Below, piece by piece: positions 1-6,884 of a stretch of DNA of 7,112 nt. Every line of letters starts with the position of its first letter. Within the stretch, counting starts at the first letter, position 1. Made by a program: the position numbers and the translations under genes. The notes under the pieces are model-generated. The model made no database searches, was not told the DNA's origin, and saw only the letters and a list, made by a program, of their open reading frames with translations. This DNA is from Candidatus Cloacimonadota bacterium (lineage in GTDB: Bacteria; Cloacimonadota; Cloacimonadia; Cloacimonadales; TCS61). The stretch covers positions 1 to 7,112 of the forward strand of contig JAMOPB010000435.1 in assembly GCA_027064945.1 (NCBI GenBank). Reading direction: 5' to 3'.

Positions 1-1
1 A

Positions 2-514
2 GACAAACTGAATAGGAAAATTGCCAGTAACAATTTCACATTAAGATCTATGCCATTGCATAAAGATATGATTGGATATGATTTTACAAATGAGTTGTTT
101 ATAGCTGAAAATCTGGATTTGGTAGAAAATGGTATATTGAAAAATTTCATAGTCGGATTATATGCTTCTAATAAAACAGGTTTTAAGAAGGTAAATAACA
201 ATGGTGGATTTTTAGTTGTTGATAAAGGTGAAAAATCTTTGGAAGAGATGATCAAATCAACAAAGAAAGGAATTTTGTTATGTCGTTTCAGCGGTGGAGA
301 ACCTAGCAATAACGGTGATTTTTCAGGCGTTGCAAAAAATAGTTATTACATCGAAAATGGGGAAATTCAATATCCTATTTCAGAAACAATGATCAGTGGA
401 AATATTGCTGATATGTTTAATGATATTACGGATATTTCCGCTGAGCGAATTAATAGCGGATTTTCGATATATCCTTGGATAAAATTTGAAGGATTAACGA
501 TTTCTGGTAAGTAG
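2..514 (+). CDS. TldD/PmbA-family protein, C-terminal part (5' end outside window)
   Basis: This is the C-terminal 170 residues or so of a TldD/PmbA (TldE) family protein. The frame is open to the left edge, so the ATG at 50 is probably internal; family members are usually about 430-480 residues. The best marks are the family's C-terminal core: FSGG at bases 287-298, GDFSGVAKN at 314-340, the IENGEI turn just after it, ETMISGN at about 380-403, and the closing GLTISGK. The family acts in the cytoplasm as TldD-TldE heterodimeric metalloproteases that degrade or mature small peptides (microcins, antitoxin CcdA in E. coli). TldD carries the HExxxH zinc site and TldE does not. That region lies outside the window, so the subunit cannot be fixed, although the FSGG/GDFSGVAKN style looks more like the TldE/PmbA side. 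A partner tldD would be expected just upstream. Family assignment is firm; specific role is not. Confidence 0.9.
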   Translation, partial: DKLNRKIASNNFTLRSMPLHKDMIGYDFTNELFIAENLDLVENGILKNFIVGLYASNKTGFKKVNNNGGFLVVDKGEKSLEEMIKSTKKGILLCRFSGGEPSNNGDFSGVAKNSYYIENGEIQYPISETMISGNIADMFNDITDISAERINSGFSIYPWIKFEGLTISGK

Positions 515-524
515 TTTGTTTTTT

Positions 525-563
525 CTCTACTCGTTCTCATATAAACTTTGAAAACGAGTAGAG
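525..563 (+). terminator. Hairpin after the TldD/PmbA-family gene, possible weak terminator
   Basis: A perfect 11-bp inverted repeat, CTCTACTCGTT (525-535) and AACGAGTAGAG (553-563), has a 17-nt loop and begins 11 nt after the stop codon. The position suits a terminator for the upstream gene. However, the T-rich run (515-524) lies before the stem rather than after it, and the downstream side (TATATAATTCTGATTTT) is only loosely T-rich. It is therefore not a textbook intrinsic terminator. An RNA-stabilising 3' stem or a protein-binding palindrome are alternatives. Confidence 0.45.
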
Positions 564-627
564 TATATAATTCTGATTTTACAGACTACTTTTCCCATAA
601 TAATTTATTTAAATTTTAGGAGCAAAT

Positions 628-1392
628 ATGACGGAGTTTTACAAACAAATTGTCCGAGAATTAAAAGTACTTTTACAACCAAACGAAAGCATAATTTCAG
701 CTTGGGAAGGTGGTTCTGCTGCAACCGGTTTTCTAGATGAGTATTCTGATTTAGATCTAGCATTGATCGTAAAAGATGATGCTATTGAAGAAACTTTTGA
801 ATTAATAGAAGATTATTTGGATGATAGATATGGGATAAAAAATAAATTCAGAATGCCGGAACCATCTTGGCATGGTCATTCGCAGATTTTCTGTATTTTG
901 GAAAATGCACCGGAATTTTTTTATGTAGATCTTCTTATTGAAAAAGAAAGTGCAGAAAATAGGTTTACCGAATCAGACCGACATGGAAACTCCATAATTT
1001 GGTTTGATAAGAAAAATTTGATTGATAGCACACCAACACCTCAAGATGTTGTAAATGAAAAATGTAAACATAGCTATTTACTTATGAAACAATATATTCC
1101 ATTTACAATTATTGATATTAAAAAACAGATTAAACGCGGGAATTCTATTGATGCACTTGCCATTTATAATGGTTTTATGAATAGATTTATTATGCTTTTG
1201 AATATAAAGTATCGCCCTTCAAAATTTGATTTTGGTTTAAGATATACCTACAGAGATTTACCGGAAAATGAAGTTGGATTTTTGGAAAGCGTAATGTTTG
1301 TAGAAAATCTAGATGACTTACAAAAGAAATTTTCTAAAGTAGAAAGAAAAATTAAAGAATTGCTTGATGTTTTGGATAAAGATTTTATTTAA
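628..1392 (+). CDS. Nucleotidyltransferase-fold protein, aminoglycoside adenylyltransferase-like
   Basis: A 254-residue protein with an N-terminal polymerase-beta-type nucleotidyltransferase domain. The signature is visible as G29-S30 and then D41 and D43 in the SDLDL strand, with a likely third acidic residue at D101 in the YVDLLI strand. These three acids normally bind two metal ions and the NTP. Residues about 140-250 are helical, with a YRP...GLRYTYRDLP stretch (about 195-213) that I recognise from generic stand-alone nucleotidyltransferase proteins; this half probably positions the acceptor substrate. Such proteins transfer a nucleotide to a small molecule or macromolecule, and some modify aminoglycosides. 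Nothing here identifies the acceptor, so a resistance role should not be assumed. The start is supported by AGGAG at 618-622, five bases before the ATG. No HEPN partner gene of the MNT-HEPN type is adjacent. The next gene, a bacteriohemerythrin, starts 38 nt downstream. Confidence 0.85.
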   Translation: MTEFYKQIVRELKVLLQPNESIISAWEGGSAATGFLDEYSDLDLALIVKDDAIEETFELIEDYLDDRYGIKNKFRMPEPSWHGHSQIFCILENAPEFFYVDLLIEKESAENRFTESDRHGNSIIWFDKKNLIDSTPTPQDVVNEKCKHSYLLMKQYIPFTIIDIKKQIKRGNSIDALAIYNGFMNRFIMLLNIKYRPSKFDFGLRYTYRDLPENEVGFLESVMFVENLDDLQKKFSKVERKIKELLDVLDKDFI

Positions 1393-1430
1393 AGCTTTAT
1401 ATTGTAAAAAAAAGATAAAGAGGAAAGAAA

Positions 1431-1856
1431 ATGAATTTAATTGAATGGAATTCTTCAGTTTCTATGGGTATAGAAGAAATTGACATACAGCATAAAAAAT
1501 TGGTAGATATACTTAATAATTTTTTCAATTCTATGATGAATGGAAAAGCTTATGATGTTCTTGAAACAACTTTTAACGAATTATTGGATTATGGAATCTA
1601 CCATTTTGCTACCGAAGAAAAGTACTTTGAAAAATTTAATTATGAATATGCTGAAGAGCACATTGCCGAGCATAAATTTTTCATAAACAAAATTAAGGAA
1701 TTAAAAAAATCTTTTGATAACGGTGATATTCAACGCGAGGGTAGTGACAAAATATTAACCGTTGAATTATGGGATTTTTTGAAGAAATGGTTGGTAAATC
1801 ATATCAAAGTTGATGATCATAAATACTCAAAACTTTTCAAAGAAAACGGATTATAA
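1431..1856 (+). CDS. Bacteriohemerythrin, single domain
   Basis: A 141-residue cytoplasmic non-heme di-iron protein that reversibly binds O2. The whole length is one hemerythrin four-helix bundle. It opens with the usual IEWNSSVSMGIEEID lead, then QHKKL with H21, HFATEE with H58 and E62, EEHIAEH with H77 and H81, and HIKVDDHKY with H124 and D129. These are all seven expected iron ligands (five His, one Glu, one Asp), so the site looks intact. Known roles of bacterial single-domain members are O2 delivery, storage or scavenging in microaerophiles and anaerobes; which applies here is unknown. The length is typical (about 130-150) and there is no signal peptide or fused signalling domain. GAGG at 1420-1423, seven bases ahead, supports the ATG. 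It lies between a nucleotidyltransferase gene and an ABC exporter, neither an obvious functional partner. Confidence 0.96.
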   Translation: MNLIEWNSSVSMGIEEIDIQHKKLVDILNNFFNSMMNGKAYDVLETTFNELLDYGIYHFATEEKYFEKFNYEYAEEHIAEHKFFINKIKELKKSFDNGDIQREGSDKILTVELWDFLKKWLVNHIKVDDHKYSKLFKENGL

Positions 1857-1906
1857 AATTATCCTACAAACCACTAATTATAATAGAAAAATAGGAATGG
1901 TAAGGG

Positions 1907-2686
1907 ATGGAAAATGTTATAAAGATTCGTAATTTAGAATTTCGATATTCATTAGATGAAGAGAATATATTAAAAGATATAAATTTAGACATCAAGAAAG
2001 GACAAATTATCGGATATATTGGCCCAAATGGAGCAGGGAAAACAACAACTATCAAGTTAATGCTAAATCTGCAAAGTGGTTATAAAGGGACAATAGAAAT
2101 ATTCGGTGAAGATATTTCTAAAAACAAAACTGATTATAAAACAAAAATAGGTTATGTTCCAGAAAGTGGTGATCTATATGAGAATTTAACCGGTTTTGAG
2201 ATATTAGAGTTTTTTGGTAAAATCTACAAAATCCAATTAGATAAATTGCACAATAAAATCAGAAGTTTAGCTACATTGCTTGAAATAGAAAAATCTTTAG
2301 ATGAGCAAATCAGCACATACTCAAAAGGTATGAAACAAAAAATACTGTTGATTTCTGCACTTCTTCATAATCCTGATATAATTATCTTGGATGAACCTTT
2401 AAATGGTTTGGATGCAAATTCTGTTCAAGTTCTAAAAACACTTTTAGCCAAATTGGCAGAAGCGGGTAAAACCATTTTTTACAGTTCACATCTTATGGAT
2501 GTTGTAGAAAAAATAAGTGATCGAATTATTCTCATTAAAGATGGAAAAATTATTGCTGATGGAACTTTTGCCCAGATTCAGGAACAAAGTAAAAGCGGTT
2601 CACTGGAAGGAGCATTCAGTCATTTAACAGGTTTTACAAAATCGGAAGAAGTAGCCGATAATTTTATAAAAATTATCGGAGATTAA
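1907..2686 (+). CDS. ABC transporter ATP-binding protein (exporter type)
   Basis: A 259-residue nucleotide-binding subunit that would power the membrane protein encoded 3 nt downstream. Walker A is GPNGAGKTT (residues 39-47). The Q-loop region reads GYVPESGDLY, with Glu86 where many ABC proteins have Gln; this is common in exporter-type ATPases of the ABC-2 class. The signature motif is YSKGMKQ (138-144), a usual variant of LSGGQ. Walker B is IIILDEP with catalytic E163, the D-loop is GLD (167-169) and the H-loop is SSH with H195. All catalytic elements are present. The C-terminal 40-60 residues after the core are a short tail with no recognisable domain. The start at 1907 has AGGA (1893-1896) ten bases ahead; an ATG at 1897 is in another frame. 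A 50-nt gap separates it from the bacteriohemerythrin gene. Confidence 0.95.
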   Translation: MENVIKIRNLEFRYSLDEENILKDINLDIKKGQIIGYIGPNGAGKTTTIKLMLNLQSGYKGTIEIFGEDISKNKTDYKTKIGYVPESGDLYENLTGFEILEFFGKIYKIQLDKLHNKIRSLATLLEIEKSLDEQISTYSKGMKQKILLISALLHNPDIIILDEPLNGLDANSVQVLKTLLAKLAEAGKTIFYSSHLMDVVEKISDRIILIKDGKIIADGTFAQIQEQSKSGSLEGAFSHLTGFTKSEEVADNFIKIIGD

Positions 2687-2689
2687 GCG

Positions 2690-4339
2690 ATGAAAAATTA
2701 TCTTGCTTTAAGATTTCTTGATCTATTTAAATTTTTATTTAATCTTTTCGGATACGATTATTCTGAAATTAGACTTATCTTACAATTAAAAATTACAGAA
2801 GGCTCAAGACGTTCTCTAATGCAATTTTCTCAAACAAAGAAGAGAGAAAAAGAGAGGAAAATTAATTTCAGTTTCGAAAATATTTTCTTCCTTGTTTTTG
2901 GACTTTTATTTGCTTCAATGTCTGCTATTTTAGCTGTAGAAAATCCTTTTACAAGTTTCACATTTCTCTATTCCATAATAGCTTTTTTCACATTAATGAT
3001 ATTATTTACAGAATTCTCGATCACTTTTTTTGATATGAGAGATGCAGATTTTCTACTACCTACACCTATAAAACCGGAATCACTTTCTATTGCAAAAAAT
3101 TTGTATTTGTTTTCCACGTTTTTCAGATTAGCTATGTTAATGTCTTTGCCGTCTATCTTATTCTACGGATATTTTTTTAATGCATTTATTGTTATCCCAA
3201 TTGTAATTATGATCGTTGCTGAAATATTTTTACTTATCGCAATTACTTCAATTCTATTTGGAATTCTACTCAAAATCTTTAGCGGAGAAAGATTAAAAGA
3301 TTTTACAGGTTATCTTCAAATTGCAATATCATTGATCTTATTTGTAGGATATCAATTAGCATTGAATAATGAGAAATCTGTTAACTCCCTTTTTGAGGGT
3401 GAATTACCAAGTGCATTATACTTTATACCAACATCATGGTTTGCAGCTTTCCCGGCACTTTTCGTTAAGGACACAAATTTTTCTTTAATGCTAAAACTAT
3501 CTATTATTGCATTTTCATTTTCCATTATTGGATATTTTCTATTTGCAAAAGTTATTGCACCTTTTTTCGAAAAAAATCTTTTTAAATTAAAGATTAATGT
3601 TTCAAGACCGAAGAAGAAACGAGAATTAATTCTATTTCCAAAATTCTTTGATAAATTTGAATTTGGAGCATTTTATCATCTTTCCAATAAGATTATAAAT
3701 TCAGATAGAAAAATAAAAATGACAATTTATCCGGCTGTTTTCTTGTCGATATTCTTTCCAATGCTTATGTTGTACAGAGCATTTAAAGAGCAAGGTGCAA
3801 ATCTTTGTAATACAAAGTATTTTTACGTGGTTTATATCCTATCTTTTATGACTATTCAAATTTACATGATAATATTTCATAGCTCATATTATAAGGCAAG
3901 TTGGATTTTTCGATACCTGCCAATAAAATCTCCAAAACCTATTTTTCTTGGAGCAGATTTTGCATTATTTATGAGATTTCAATTTCCGATAATTCTTATT
4001 TTAAATGCTGTAGTACTAAAATTATGGGGATTGCATATTTTGCCTGAATTGATAGTTATACTATTGAATTCTTTGCTTATGATATTGATGTTTCTCATCT
4101 TAAGTGATAAATATTTACCGTTTTCTCAAAAGTTTATCGGAAACAAATCTTTATCTTATCGTAGTTCTTCGTACCTGTTAATAACTTTTATAATTTTCCC
4201 GATATTTGGATTAATACATTACCTGTTTACTCTATTTTTTCCGGGAGTATATATTCTTATCCCACTTCAAATAGTTGCATTACTTTTTATGTGGCACGGA
4301 TTTACAAATAGTTTGATTTGGAACGAAGTGAAAGAATAA
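2690..4339 (+). CDS. Putative ABC exporter membrane subunit
   Basis: A 549-residue polytopic inner-membrane protein. After a basic N-terminal stretch (about 36-58, rich in R and K), hydrophobic segments suited to membrane spans occur near residues 63-83, 90-114, 139-197 (two or three), 208-225, 266-293, 346-365, 377-397, 432-471 (two) and 494-536 (two), about twelve in all. Two cytoplasmic-side motifs resemble those of the putative ABC exporter family: DADFLLPTPIKPE (118-130), and WIFRYLPI...GADFALFMRF (405-430), which may be a repeat of the first half and suggests an internal duplication. Its RBS (GGAG 2678-2681) lies in the last codons of the ATPase gene and only 3 nt separate the two, so they are translated together and form one transporter. 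The substrate is unknown. The large size and lack of a periplasmic domain differ from lipoprotein or macrolide exporters. Confidence 0.85.
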   Translation: MKNYLALRFLDLFKFLFNLFGYDYSEIRLILQLKITEGSRRSLMQFSQTKKREKERKINFSFENIFFLVFGLLFASMSAILAVENPFTSFTFLYSIIAFFTLMILFTEFSITFFDMRDADFLLPTPIKPESLSIAKNLYLFSTFFRLAMLMSLPSILFYGYFFNAFIVIPIVIMIVAEIFLLIAITSILFGILLKIFSGERLKDFTGYLQIAISLILFVGYQLALNNEKSVNSLFEGELPSALYFIPTSWFAAFPALFVKDTNFSLMLKLSIIAFSFSIIGYFLFAKVIAPFFEKNLFKLKINVSRPKKKRELILFPKFFDKFEFGAFYHLSNKIINSDRKIKMTIYPAVFLSIFFPMLMLYRAFKEQGANLCNTKYFYVVYILSFMTIQIYMIIFHSSYYKASWIFRYLPIKSPKPIFLGADFALFMRFQFPIILILNAVVLKLWGLHILPELIVILLNSLLMILMFLILSDKYLPFSQKFIGNKSLSYRSSSYLLITFIIFPIFGLIHYLFTLFFPGVYILIPLQIVALLFMWHGFTNSLIWNEVKE

Positions 4340-4374
4340 AAAAATAGATGCTCACATCTAAAAGTGAGCATCTA
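4338..4374 (-). terminator. Intrinsic terminator of the minus-strand operon at a convergent junction
   Basis: A perfect 11-bp inverted repeat, TAGATGCTCAC (4345-4355) and GTGAGCATCTA (4364-4374), has an 8-nt loop. Seven A residues at 4338-4344 become a U-tract directly after the stem when read leftwards, so this is a good intrinsic terminator for the minus-strand operon, 25 nt past the amidohydrolase stop. No T-run follows on the plus strand, so it would be weak for the exporter gene, although the stem may still mark its mRNA 3' end. The U-tract overlaps the exporter's stop codon (4337-4339). Confidence 0.8.
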
Positions 4375-4398
4375 CAATAAAGAAGTAAATATAGGATT

Positions 4399-5625
4399 TT
4401 ATTTTTTTTCTCTAATTACATTACCTTCAGCAATAACAGCATTTGGATAAGCAGCAAGATCAAAAGGATTTTTATCCCAAACAATCAAGCTTGCTATTTT
4501 ATTTGGTTCGATAGTTCCCAAAATGTCATCAATGCCCAAAAGCTCAGCATTTTTTCTTGTAATTAAATTTATTGCTTCAGTTTGAGACATTCCATGAATC
4601 ATAAAATATTTCAGGCTTTCCCTAAGATGTGGAGCCCAAACAACAGGATGGTCTGTCATTAATCCAAAAGTAGCATTAGATTTATACAATAAGCCTGCAT
4701 TTTGGTAATAAGCATGAGCTAATTCAGTTTTTTCGGCGATCCCACCGATTGGACCATAAATAATTGGAATATTATTCTTAGCCAATTCTTCAAAGATCTC
4801 TATATGATGTACATCTCCTGTATGATCTGCAGTACATTTAATGCCATATTTATTTACAAATTTAATCAAATATAGAACATCATCTTCTTTATGAACATGT
4901 ATCTTTGCAATTTTCTTTTGTTCTAATAATTCAATGATTGCTTTTTGCTTTTCATTAAAACTTAACTCATATTCTCGATTAATAAATTCTTTTTGCACTT
5001 CGTATTCGCTTTCAGTTATTTTGTTATCGGCGAATTTAACATTCAGCTCATGAATTGCCTTTTCTTTTTTTAGATCTTCTTTTGCCTTCGCTTGAATTAC
5101 TTCATCAAAAGTTTTTTCCAAGTGGTCATAAATTCCCATTCTGGTGTTTGGTCTATGACCTTTCCAAGAAGTTGTTCCACGTGGATTGTATCCTAATGCC
5201 ATTTTATAGCCATAATCTTTTACCAATGCAGTTTTCCTGTTTTCAGCAAAATTTCTGATAATCATTGCACGACCACCCATTAAATTTCCACTTCCGGGAA
5301 CCACGCAACTATAAAGACATCCAAAATCAATAGCATCAGAAAAAGCACGATCATCAAAATAGATGCTATTTAATGGATCATAAGTAGGAAGAATCTGATC
5401 TAAATAATCATTTCCTTCTTGCTGAACTCCGGGTTCGCCATCTCGGAACATTCCAATATGTGAATGAGCATCAATAAATGCAGGTGTTACATATCCGCTA
5501 TAATCATATTCCATCTCATTTGAAGTAATCTCAACGATTTTATTATCTTCTATGATAATATATTTTTCTTCACTTTTTTCTTTCCCATCGAATAATTCAA
5601 TGGCTTTTATAACCAATCGATTCAT
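4399..5625 (-). CDS. Amidohydrolase-superfamily metal hydrolase, imidazolonepropionase-like
   Basis: A 408-residue TIM-barrel metallohydrolase of the amidohydrolase superfamily, closest in style to imidazolonepropionase-like proteins (COG1228). Residues 1-47 are the first part of the small beta-sandwich domain. The barrel begins at PAFIDAHSH with the metal-binding H54-x-H56. Other marks are PGSGNLMGG (110-118), KIHVHKEDD with H243/H245, TADHTGDVHH with H268 and H273/H274, and LMTDHPV with the late-strand D325. The end, GTIEPNKIASLIVWDKNPF and what follows, is the usual return to the sandwich domain. A Lys/Glu-rich helical stretch (about 168-238) is inserted in the barrel. No signal peptide is visible, so it should be cytoplasmic. 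The substrate is unknown; no other histidine-degradation gene is nearby, so a role there is not supported. The start has AAGGAG six bases ahead and follows the PAS gene's stop with no gap. Confidence 0.9.
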   Translation of the reverse strand: MNRLVIKAIELFDGKEKSEEKYIIIEDNKIVEITSNEMEYDYSGYVTPAFIDAHSHIGMFRDGEPGVQQEGNDYLDQILPTYDPLNSIYFDDRAFSDAIDFGCLYSCVVPGSGNLMGGRAMIIRNFAENRKTALVKDYGYKMALGYNPRGTTSWKGHRPNTRMGIYDHLEKTFDEVIQAKAKEDLKKEKAIHELNVKFADNKITESEYEVQKEFINREYELSFNEKQKAIIELLEQKKIAKIHVHKEDDVLYLIKFVNKYGIKCTADHTGDVHHIEIFEELAKNNIPIIYGPIGGIAEKTELAHAYYQNAGLLYKSNATFGLMTDHPVVWAPHLRESLKYFMIHGMSQTEAINLITRKNAELLGIDDILGTIEPNKIASLIVWDKNPFDLAAYPNAVIAEGNVIREKK

Positions 5626-6813
5626 CTATAACTCCTTTTTACTGTGTTTAATTAATTTTTCTCTGCAATCTGAACAAACATAATGAATAAATTCAGCTTC
5701 AGGATGACGGTGTAAATAATCCAAAACTCTATTATTGAAATCTTCGTCAATCTTTACTTTGTTACAAGACAAACAAATTGAGATTGCACTTTCCAGTTCT
5801 TGATGTGATTTATTTAATGCTTCGTATTCAGTTTTTAATTCTTCCAGTTCTTTTTCGATTTTCTTTTTCTCTGTTATGTCCATCATTGAAACAATTACCT
5901 TACTCAAGTTCTTTTCATATCCAGGCACAACATTCATCCTAAGCTTTATATTTAGAATGTCTCCATCAAGGGTTCTATGAATATTTTCAGCTTCATAGGT
6001 AGTTTTTCCATTGGCAAAAGAAACCAGTTCATCAATAAAATATTTCTCGGAAGAATCTGTAAAAACAAGACTTAAATTTGAAAGGAACACATTTTTATTA
6101 TGAGCTTTGTGCATTTGTAAAGTGCGTTTATTTACATCTAATATTTTTACTAAAGAAATACACTTTGAAACAGCTTGAGGATGCTCTTGAAAATATGTTT
6201 CAAAATCCTCTACACCATTTTCCTGTAATTTATTCAAATATTTTTTTACATCTGACCAGTCTTCTTCCCATAAAGATAGGGGAGAGTTCTCAAAGATTCC
6301 ATGGTAACGTCTTTCACTAGACATTAATTTAATATCAATCTTTTGCTGCTGAGTGATATCTTCTAGAACAGCAAGTATTCGAACTATCTCATTTTTTTCC
6401 CGTTCCTTAACTATGCAATAAATTTTAAGATAAATCCATTTATCCTCTTTACTTAAAAATCTAATTTTGAAATGGGAAGAATCAATTTTTCCGGATTTTA
6501 AATCATCAATCATAGGTTGAATTTTTTTATAATCATCCTTGTGTATTCTATTTGCAAACCAATCTATTTCTTGGTTTAATAGAAAAATCTCATCATCTCC
6601 AAATCCAAGAATTTTGGCAAATTCGGGGCAATAGTATAAGTGGTAAGAAATAGGAATTAGATAATCGATAACAGCTATTTCACTAGATTCTATAATTGAT
6701 CTTAATCTTTCATCTGCCGGGCGACATTTTTTTAGTTCTTCTTTTAGATTTCTATTCTCTTCATTTAATATATCGATTTGTTTCTTTAGATTTTCTATTT
6801 TGTTATCAACCAT
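5626..6813 (-). CDS. PAS-PAS sensor protein with C-terminal four-cysteine module, no kinase or cyclase domain
   Basis: A 395-residue, probably cytoplasmic signalling protein. Residues 1-31 form a short coiled coil. Residues about 36-158 are a PAS-PAC domain ending in EDITQQQK. Residues about 166-317 are a second PAS that starts with the recognisable SPLSLWEEDWSDVKKYL stretch (177-193), contains DVNKRTL, and ends at MMDITEKKK. A second coiled coil covers about 315-345. The tail carries C347-x2-C350 and C380-x2-C383, a likely metal-binding module that resembles the tail found after PAS and coiled-coil segments in many bacterial sensors. No membrane segment is visible, and no histidine kinase, GGDEF, EAL, SpoIIE or DNA-binding domain follows, so the output is unknown. 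The start has GGAGG (6823-6819) five bases ahead. It is the first gene of an operon with the amidohydrolase. PAS ligand or cofactor cannot be told from sequence. Confidence 0.88.
   Translation of the reverse strand: MVDNKIENLKKQIDILNEENRNLKEELKKCRPADERLRSIIESSEIAVIDYLIPISYHLYYCPEFAKILGFGDDEIFLLNQEIDWFANRIHKDDYKKIQPMIDDLKSGKIDSSHFKIRFLSKEDKWIYLKIYCIVKEREKNEIVRILAVLEDITQQQKIDIKLMSSERRYHGIFENSPLSLWEEDWSDVKKYLNKLQENGVEDFETYFQEHPQAVSKCISLVKILDVNKRTLQMHKAHNKNVFLSNLSLVFTDSSEKYFIDELVSFANGKTTYEAENIHRTLDGDILNIKLRMNVVPGYEKNLSKVIVSMMDITEKKKIEKELEELKTEYEALNKSHQELESAISICLSCNKVKIDEDFNNRVLDYLHRHPEAEFIHYVCSDCREKLIKHSKKEL
5632..5637 (-). promoter_or_regulatory. Ribosome binding site of the amidohydrolase inside the PAS gene
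   Basis: AAGGAG on the minus strand lies within the last codons of the PAS-protein gene, six bases before the amidohydrolase ATG. The upstream TAG (5628-5626) and downstream ATG (5625-5623) abut as TAGATG, an arrangement that usually gives translational coupling. It also fixes this ATG as the start. Confidence 0.85.
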
Positions 6814-6832
6814 AAATTCCTCCCATGATTTA

Positions 6833-6850
6833 TTGATAAAATTTGATAAA
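6833..6850. repeat. Direct repeat TTGATAAA, 10-bp period, upstream of the PAS gene
   Basis: TTGATAAA occurs at 6833-6840 and again at 6843-6850, one helical turn apart, just upstream of the PAS-gene RBS. The placement would suit a regulator bound on one DNA face over the promoter or leader. In such AT-rich DNA it could also be chance. Confidence 0.4.
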
Positions 6851-6867
6851 TTAACGAACTAAGTCAA
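6839..6867 (-). promoter_or_regulatory. Possible sigma70-type promoter for the PAS-amidohydrolase operon
   Basis: Reading leftwards, TTGACT (6867-6862) matches five of six positions of the -35 consensus. At a 17-bp spacing the -10 position is AAATTT (6844-6839), a poor match. The location, about 50-60 bp before the ATG at 6813 and in the only sizeable gap upstream of the operon, is right for a promoter. The weak -10 keeps this tentative. Confidence 0.3.
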
Positions 6868-6884
6868 GCAAAAGAAAAAAGTAT

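Noticed and set aside
628..1856. Toxin-antitoxin or defence module made of the nucleotidyltransferase and the next gene
   Set aside because: The next gene is a clear bacteriohemerythrin, not a HEPN or other partner, and no effector-like protein is nearby.
1879..1884. TATAAT as a -10 box for the ABC transporter operon
   Set aside because: The hexamer is exact, but no -35 is seen at 16-18 bp and such hexamers are frequent by chance in DNA this AT-rich.
1864..2055. Minus-strand reading frame of 63 codons
   Set aside because: It is antisense to the start of the ABC ATPase gene, including Walker A, and has no independent support.
5055..5258. Plus-strand reading frame of 67 codons
   Set aside because: It lies wholly antisense within the amidohydrolase gene and has no RBS or recognisable motif.
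6078..6320. Plus-strand reading frame of 80 codons
   Set aside because: It lies antisense within the second PAS domain of the sensor gene and has no recognisable motif.
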